NCBI GenBank assembly: GCA_973895155.1
Contig: OZ316891.1
Coordinates: 28,272,001-28,336,000, forward strand
Reading direction: 5' to 3'
DNA: 64,000 nt
Origin: Marsupella aquatica
Lineage: Eukaryota > Marchantiophyta
Below, piece after piece: positions 58,021 through 64,000 of this stretch. The translations under genes and the position numbers were made by a program. The notes beneath the pieces are model-generated. The model made no database searches. It saw only the letters and a program-made list of their open reading frames with translations, and was not told where the DNA came from. Each line of letters opens with the position of its first letter. The first letter of the stretch is position 1.

Positions 58021-58317
58021 CGTCAAAGTGGGCCTTTTCGGGCTATCATTTGACGGTTTGGCGTGCTCGGCAAGCCATCAAGTTGCCCGTCAGGTTAAAC
58101 CTGTATGGAGTTTAAAAATACCTTCTATAAATACTGCAAGTCGAGTTCAACTGAACCTGTTAGCGGGAACCCGGGTTCACATTGGAACCCGAAGCCCGCC
58201 ACAAACTTCATTGAAGGCCAACGAGAAAAGGGTGAGGGTGACATTTCACAAAGTAACAAAGCATTTTAACTCTTTATATATGTTTTAGACTTCTCATTTG
58301 GTACACGTCGAGTAGTA

Positions 58318-58380
58318 TCTTGCTAGTTAGAGTGTCTGGCTGGGAGTCATCAGGTGCTGAATTGAACTCTCGCTTCTGTC
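58318..58380 (+). other. tRNA-like sequence (possible relic or SINE head)
   Basis: tgctagttagagtgtctggc followed by gggagtcatcaggtgctgaa and ttgaactctcg resembles the D-arm, anticodon arm and T-arm order of a tRNA, with a weak B box. It is too degenerate to call a tRNA gene. Confidence 0.3.
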
Positions 58381-58539
58381 AACACAGAAATAGTAGGTTT
58401 TATTACATTAAATGCAAGTACTACGGACTCTAGATTGAAAAAAAAATTTAACCCCCGGTTTGAGCTGTCGGACAACTTGTCGTGTTGTCGGACATGACAA
58501 CTTGTCATTTGTCGCCCGAAAATGACCCTATTTATCGCA

Positions 58540-58860
58540 TATTCCTTTTTATGCCCCGGTCCAGCCCCGGCCCCACCCGGCCCGGCCCAATCCCTTCCCG
58601 GCCCGGCCCATTCCCTCCCCGACTCTTCCCGGCCCCTTCCATTCCCGGCTCAGTCCGGCACCCGGGTCGGCCCGGTCTCTTCCCGGCCCGGCCCCGCATC
58701 CCGCCCGGCCCCGCACTCGGCCCGCCCTCACAAACACTAGGTGAGGGCGGGCCGAGTGCGGGGCGTGTTTGTGAGGGCGGGCCGAGTGCGGGGCCGGGCG
58801 GGATGCGGGGCCGGGAATGGGAGGGGCCGGGCCGGGAAGGGGCAGGGCCGGGTCGGGAAT
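58540..58860. repeat. GC-rich perfect inverted repeat next to the LTR
   Basis: Arms 58687-58736 and 58766-58815 are perfect 50-bp reverse complements around a 29-bp spacer. The spacer itself carries a partial third copy (gtgagggcgggccgagtgcg). Less perfect complementarity (ccggccc and gggccgg runs) extends outward on both sides to the edge of the copia LTR at 58863. Confidence 0.88.
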
Positions 58861-58862
58861 GG

Positions 58863-59337
58863 TGTTGGGTATTTACTCTTACGTCTAGGTTAGGTATGAC
58901 GTGGTTGGTACAACAACGTGGGTTGGTACAACTACGTGGTTAGGTACAACTACGTGGTTAGGTACAACTACGTGATTAGGTACAACTATGTGGTTAGGTA
59001 CAACTACGTGATTAGGTACAACTATGTGGTTAGGTATAACTACGTGATTAGGTACAACTATGTGGTTAGGTACAACTAAGTTGCACACTATATCATAAGA
59101 GGCATGTGTGCTTGGAGAGGTAGAACCAAGGCTCATTGTTATGGAGCCACTTGAGAGATAGGGAGAGCTTACACTGTGGAGACTCGGTATAGCCGACGGG
59201 CTTAGAGTTCAGTAAAGCTCTCTTGTGTGTTCCCATGGACGTAGCCTCAAGGAGGTGAACCACGTATCTCTTGTGTCGACTATTGTGCGTTGGATGGTTC
59301 ATGGGCTTGCCATTGCGATCGTCGTCTATGCTCAACA
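58863..59337 (+). repeat. 5' LTR (475 bp) with an 18-bp U3 minisatellite
   Basis: Begins tgttgggtat and ends tatgctcaaca. It contains eight tandem copies of an 18-bp unit (gtggttaggtacaactac) at 58936-59079. The solo LTR at 4618-4984 has two copies, which accounts for the whole 108-bp size difference. The array lies in U3, where promoter or enhancer elements are expected. Confidence 0.95.
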
Positions 59338-59339
59338 AT

Positions 59340-59351
59340 TGGTATCAGAGC
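59340..59351 (+). promoter_or_regulatory. Primer binding site
   Basis: tggtatcagagc, complementary to initiator methionine tRNA, two bases after the LTR end. Confidence 0.95.
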
Positions 59352-60491
59352 ATGCTTGGGAGGTGACGTGTGTTCGTGACGGGATTTCATGACGGTTTTT
59401 CCAGCGTTGAGTGTTGGTGGATTTTCCAGAGTTCCATCGCATGGAACTTGGAGTTTATGGGCTCAACGGATAGATCAGGGCAAGAGCTTTCTAACGGTGT
59501 GAAGAAATCGTTGAACGGAGCTCGTGGTGCAGAGAGATCTAAGTTTTCGTCGTTCTGGATTTTGTGAAGAAAGTTGGCAATCGACTCAGAGGGAGAAGCG
59601 TCAAGTGTTTTGACTCAACGGAGAGATTGAGGCAAGACGATTGTTTTTGAGTCCGGGATTGGCTCTTTGATGCAAAGAGGAAGGCTAAGCAAAATCAATT
59701 ACCTTGTTGGACTTGGTGACGGCACCAAGTGCAATTGATCAACATTCGTTGTTGACAAGGTACCATTTTTTTCTCTTTGAAAAACTGATTCGAAATTGGC
59801 TATGGCAATTGAGAGAAATCTGTCATCTTTACCAATTTTTTTCTCCCTCGTTCTTTCCTCGTTTTGGGTGCTTCTTATATCGATCTTCATCGCCTCGGAG
59901 TCTAGTTTCCAAATCTGAAATCGGATCTTGATTTCGTCAAAACCCGAGTGAGATATCTTGCGTTTGGTGTTGAGGGGTACATTCTGCCGTGTGTATTTTC
60001 TGCGCGTGCGACTAGATTTCGACGACGAAGGGTGGTAGGGGGTTTTGGGGGTTCGAGGACACATGTCAGCCCCTCGATTGTTCTTCCAAAATTCCCACAG
60101 GGCCTGTACAAGGGTCATAGAATATTCCAAAAAACCAGAGAGCTATTTTTTGACCGTCCGACAAAGATTTCATCCGCCGAATGGTAACTTTTTTGGTTAT
60201 TTTTCGGCGAGGTCGTAGCCATTGAAGTTGGCAATGCAGCGCACCAATCACATCACAATTCCGACAACGGGTTGTACTTGGTATTTCGGTTATTCCCTGA
60301 GGTGGTCAAAACGGGGGAGTTTCCCAAGGTTTTACCCACCTCGACCGAAATTTGAATAACTTTTCCGTCAAATTTCGATTTTGATTTTGGTTTTCAGTAT
60401 TGGACTCCTAGCTTTGTGGGCTACGCGGCGGTGTTGAGTTTTGAGTTTTTTGAGAAGTTGTGAAAAACAACATTTTTTGTGACTTTCTCAT
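59352..60491 (+). other. Untranslated leader of the second copia element
   Basis: About 1.1 kb between PBS and gag start, homologous in patches to the leader of the first element but without its GC-rich block. No supported ORF. Confidence 0.7.
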
Positions 60492-61525
60492 ATGAGTGAT
60501 TCGGAGGAGTTTTTCGAAGACGTGGAACTTGAAGCACGAGGATCACCGCGGAGGTTTCAGGGGCAGAGAGAGGAGCAGGAGGAAGAGCACTGACACCGAT
60601 ACCATCACCGGTGCGGCGTGTGGTGGAGGAAGCAGTACTACTACCGGAGCTCACGGTAAAGAAGAAGATGGGGACTTTCAAGCTTGGGGGACCCAAGTAT
60701 GAAGTGACAAAGTATGATGGGCGCTCTGACTACTTGCTATGGGAGAAGCAGGTGAAGGGAGTGCTTTATGCGTCAGGGATGGGCCAACTGCTGAGCCCTC
60801 GTGAAGACGATGTTGATGAGAAACAATGGGACCGCATGCAGGAGCAGGGAGTGTGGTGTGTTACACTCTATCTCATGCCTCCCATCATCAAGCAGTTAGG
60901 TGCACATAAGGATTGCATGTCCTTGTTTGCGGAATTGCAGAGCAAGTATCACCGCAAGGAGTTGTCGAACCGGCTCTACACTTCCTACAAACTGATGAGT
61001 TTCAGGATGAAGGAATCTGGTACGAAGTTGCAAGACCATGTGGATGCTTTCAACGACATGGTCGTTGACTTGGAAAACCTTGGGGAGACTTTGAATGATG
61101 AGACGAAGGCTCTGCAGCTTCTTAGTTCATTGCCTCTATCTTACCAGTCCCTATCACGAGTGTTGTTGCATCGTGATAGGGATACCATTTCATACAATGA
61201 CGTGGTAAGTTCTCTGCTTAGTGATGATCTTCAGCAGAAGATGCACATCACGTCACAGCCTTCATCATCTGGTGCTGCCCTCAATGTTAACCGTGGGAGG
61301 AGTATGCAGCGACCAACTGGGGACCGTAGAACCCAGTTTAGATCTAAATCCAGATCTAAGTCCAAGGGTAAATCCCCTCAGAGGAGGCAGGTGACATGTT
61401 GGAAGTGCAACCAAGTTGGACACTTCAAGCGAGACTGTAAGGGAAAGGCAGCGGAAACTTCATCGGCAAATGTGGCTAGGGCTAATGGAGAAGCTGATTT
61501 ACTCAATGATGAGTATGTTTTATGA
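60492..61525 (+). pseudogene. Copia gag (one frameshift)
   Basis: Starts MSDSEEFFEDVELEARG at 60492. The first frame ends at a TGA at 60591, and gag continues in another frame (ALTPIPSPVRRVVEE) to 61525. It has the WEKQVKG and LYTSYKLMSF parts of the UBN2 gag domain, LPLSYQSLSRVLLH, a basic Ser/Arg stretch, and an intact C-C-H-C zinc knuckle (CWKCNQVGHFKRDC). It ends with TGA at 61523-61525, after which the same frame continues straight into protease. The early one-base break is the only obvious lesion. Confidence 0.88.
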
Positions 61526-64000
61526 AGCCGGGGGTATGCCCTGTGCACGTCATCTAGGAGAGCAGATGATGTGTGGATTCTTGATTGTGCTTGCTCTTTT
61601 CATATTTGTTACATTCGTGAGTTTTTCAGTTCTTACTCTGTTTCAAACGGTTCAGTTCTGATGGGAAATGATCACTCCTGTCAAATTGAGGGAATTGGGT
61701 CTGTGAAGATTCAAATGTTTGATGGCGCTGTGTGCACAGTGTCCGGAGTCAGGTATGTACCTGGCATGCGTAAGAATCTGATTTCACTCGGTGTGTTGGA
61801 TTCAAATGGTCATCAATGGAGCGTTATTGATGGTGAACTTCAAGTCAGGTCGAGAGAGACAGTGATTTTGAAGGGGAGTAGACAAAAGAATTTGTATGTG
61901 TTACAGGGCAATACTGTATGTGGAGAGGCCAATGTAACCAAGTCTCACGAGGAGATGACTCAACTGTGGCATTCACGGCTAGGCCACATGAGTGAGAAGG
62001 GTTTGGCTATCTTACGGAAGAATGGACTCATTTCTGATTTGCAATCTTGTAAATTAGAGTTTTGTGAGCATTGCATTCTTGGAAAGCAGCATCGTCGTGC
62101 TTTTGGTGTTGGAACTCATCGTTCCAAAGCGGTTCTTGAGTACATACATAGTGACGTGTGGGGTCCATCCCTGACTCCCTCACACTCTGGAAAGTTGTAC
62201 TATGTATCATTTATTGATGATTACTCAAGATTTGTGTGGATTTATTTCATGACGCATAAGTCTGATGTCTTGTCCATTTTTAAGAAGTGGAAGGCCCAGG
62301 TGGAGAATCAGACTGGAAACACGATCAAGTGTTTGGATACAAGGGTGAAGAGTCTGAGGTCAGACAACGGCGGGGAGTACACTTCAATGGAATTTGAAGA
62401 GTACTGTTCAGAACAGGGGATAACTCGCCATCTCACCACAGTTTATACTCCGCAGCAGAATGGTGTCGCTGAGAGGCTCAATCGGACACTGTTGGAGCGG
62501 TCACGGAGTATGTTGAGCCAATCAGGTTTACCACAAGAATTTTGGGCAGAAGCTGTCAATACCGCAGCTTATTTGGTAAATCTTTCTCCTTCTAGTGCTA
62601 TCAATTTCAAAACGCCGTTTGAGATGCGCTATAAGCGGCAAGCAGACTATCATGGCTTGGTAATTTTTGGAAGTGATGCATATGCTCTCACACCAAAGCA
62701 GAATAGGACCAAGTTGGATCCTACCTCCAGGAAATGTATTTTTCTTGGGTACCAGAGTGGTGTGAAAGCCTATAGGCTATGAGATCCTATTGCCTGTAAG
62801 CTCGTTGTCAGTAGGGATGTTTCCTTCAATGAATCCAGATTATTGAAGGAGGGGAAGAATACTCAGGTCTCCCGTACTGACAAAGGAAAATCTCCTATCC
62901 TGGATCTCGTTGAGGGGGAGATTGGTTATGAGGTGCATGACCGGAGAGAAGGAGTTGCTCCAATTATGGAGCTGGTTCCTGTGCCAGAGGAACCAGAGGA
63001 GTTTGTTGATGCTGGTGAGCAACAAGTGGATGCTGTTGAGCTTCAAATTGTACCAGCACACGCGGATCAACCGGAGTCATCGGCTAGAAGAACATCTGGT
63101 CGCACTGTACGCGCTCCATCAAGGTATGGATAGTGGGTTGATTCATCTCAACTGCAAGAGGATGATTTTACAGCTGATGATGAGGGTGATGCGTTAATTT
63201 TGGAAGAAGGAGAACCTTCTTCATTTCATGAGGCAAGTGCTTCAAAAGAGAAGCAGAAGTGGACTGCAGCAATGCAAACGGAGATGCAGTCACTAAAGGA
63301 CAACAAAACTTGGGAGCTTGTTAAGCTGCCTAAGGGTCAGCAAGTGGTGGACAGCAAGTGGATTTACAAGCTGAAGGATAATTCCATAGGAGGTGGATCG
63401 AAGGTCTACAAGGCTAGATTGGTAGCAAAGGGATTCACACAAGAGAAAGGTGTGGATTACAATGAGGTCTTCTCACCAGTTGCTAAGTACTCTACAATAC
63501 GACTATTGTGTGTACTTGTTGTAATGTTTGGTCTGCTTCTAGATCAGATGGATGTTGTCACAGCTTTCCTCTATGGCACATTGGAAGAGGTGATCTTCAT
63601 GAGACAACCGCTAGGTTTTGTGAAGAGAGGACAGGAGGAATTGGTTTGCAGATTGCTGAAATCCTTGTATGGGTTGAAGCAGTCACCAAGACAGTGGAAC
63701 AAGCGGTTTGACGATTGGATTCGGTCACAAGGTTTTCACAGAAGTGTATTTGACCCTTGTGTGTATTTGAAACCGGTGAAGAATGTTGTCTTTGGGTTCA
63801 TTGTTTTAGTACTTTATGTGGATGACATGCTAATTGCAGCCAAGGATAGGTCTGAGATTGTTAAGCTCAAGGCACTGCTTAGTGCAGAGTTTAAGATGAA
63901 GGACTTAGGGCCAGCTAAGAGGATTTTGGGTATGGAGATCACTAGGGACTTGGAGGCTGGCAAGCTATGGTTGACGCAGAGCAGTTATGCGAGGAAGGTA
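61526..64000 (+). pseudogene. Copia pol: protease, integrase and RT (partial, two stops)
   Basis: In frame with gag after the TGA. Protease motif WILDCACSFHIC lies at about 61575. The GAG-pre-integrase domain (LWHSRLGHMSEKGLAIL) is followed by an intact integrase core: HSDVWGP, SDNGGEY, GVAERLNRTL. Then come FKTPFEM, a TGA replacing Trp of YRLWDP at 62780, a TAG replacing Gln after SRYG at 63130, and RT with SKWIYKLKD, QMDVVTAFLYG, SLYGLKQSPRQW and catalytic YVDDM. The sequence runs open to the window end at GMEITRD. Only two point changes separate this from an open pol frame. Confidence 0.92.

Larger units (their letters stand above)
58863..64000 (+). mobile_element. Ty1/copia retrotransposon, second family (runs off the window)
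   Basis: 5' LTR, PBS, leader, gag, then pol through integrase into RT, cut by the window end. It is related to but distinct from the element at 49581-56905; leaders just upstream of gag are similar (aaacgggggagtttcccaag in both, in opposite orientation here). It is less degraded than that element. Confidence 0.95.

Noticed and set aside
57691-58053. 120-codon proline-rich protein
   Set aside because: Low-complexity GC-rich DNA open on both strands.
58318-58380. Functional tRNA gene
   Set aside because: Arms do not pair well and the B box is degenerate.

Overview
This is nuclear DNA of a land plant, most likely a bryophyte (moss or liverwort). Three things point there. Two spliced plant genes have GT-AG introns: a trichome-birefringence-like (TBL) O-acetyltransferase, and a disease-resistance-type NLR whose N-terminal domain is an alpha/beta-hydrolase, an architecture known from bryophytes. 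An 18S rRNA fragment has an early-land-plant-like sequence (judged from memory). The rest of the window is retrotransposon- and transposon-rich. Most transposon genes here are broken, so the window is mainly a stratified graveyard of mobile elements around a few real genes.

Layout. 1-790: AT-rich DNA with a 72-bp tandem repeat. 791-5195: a broken Ty3/gypsy element with an unusual gene set. It has a DNMT3-like cytosine-5 methyltransferase domain, then RT/RNase H whose 5' part lies in a ~670-bp inversion, an integrase, a solo LTR of a copia element with a 5-bp target duplication, and a C4HC3 PHD finger. A possible polypurine tract and 3' LTR follow at 5650-5900. 8388-11556 and 20581-23695: two copies of a 3.1-kb direct repeat; the first runs straight into an 18S rRNA fragment. 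13056-13361: a tRNA-like SINE with a 15-bp target duplication. 13807-14346: an intact single-exon gene for a DNA/RNA non-specific endonuclease-like protein. 14731-15725 (-): a broken Myb/SANT-NAM-type gene. 16760-17452: an unrecognised ORF. 17636-18560: a copia fragment. 23696-30030: mostly non-coding, with minisatellites. 30065-31840: a 5'-truncated non-LTR retrotransposon whose ORF ends in a zinc knuckle and a restriction-like-endonuclease-like domain. 32940-33700: a GGGCAG-rich repeat block.

35644-40762 (+) is the four-exon TBL gene, with all expected motifs; it would act in the Golgi on cell-wall polysaccharides. 42341-45969 (-) is the hydrolase-NLR gene. It lacks the second half of the hydrolase and has a frame break at that junction, so it is probably a pseudogene.

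47306-56986 is a nest of elements. A hAT transposase gene (-) has a SINE in its 3' end. A 7.3-kb copia element lies in its 5' coding region, with matching TTCTT target duplications. Inside the copia RNase H sits a 476-bp hAT-type MITE with an 8-bp target duplication. 57540-58860 is extremely GC-rich and includes a perfect 50-bp inverted repeat. 58863-64000 is a second, related copia element (+) that runs off the window. It and the first copia element both carry a single in-frame TGA between gag and pol.

The most novel signal is the gypsy element that joins a DNA-methylation writer domain and a PHD chromatin reader to its polymerase.
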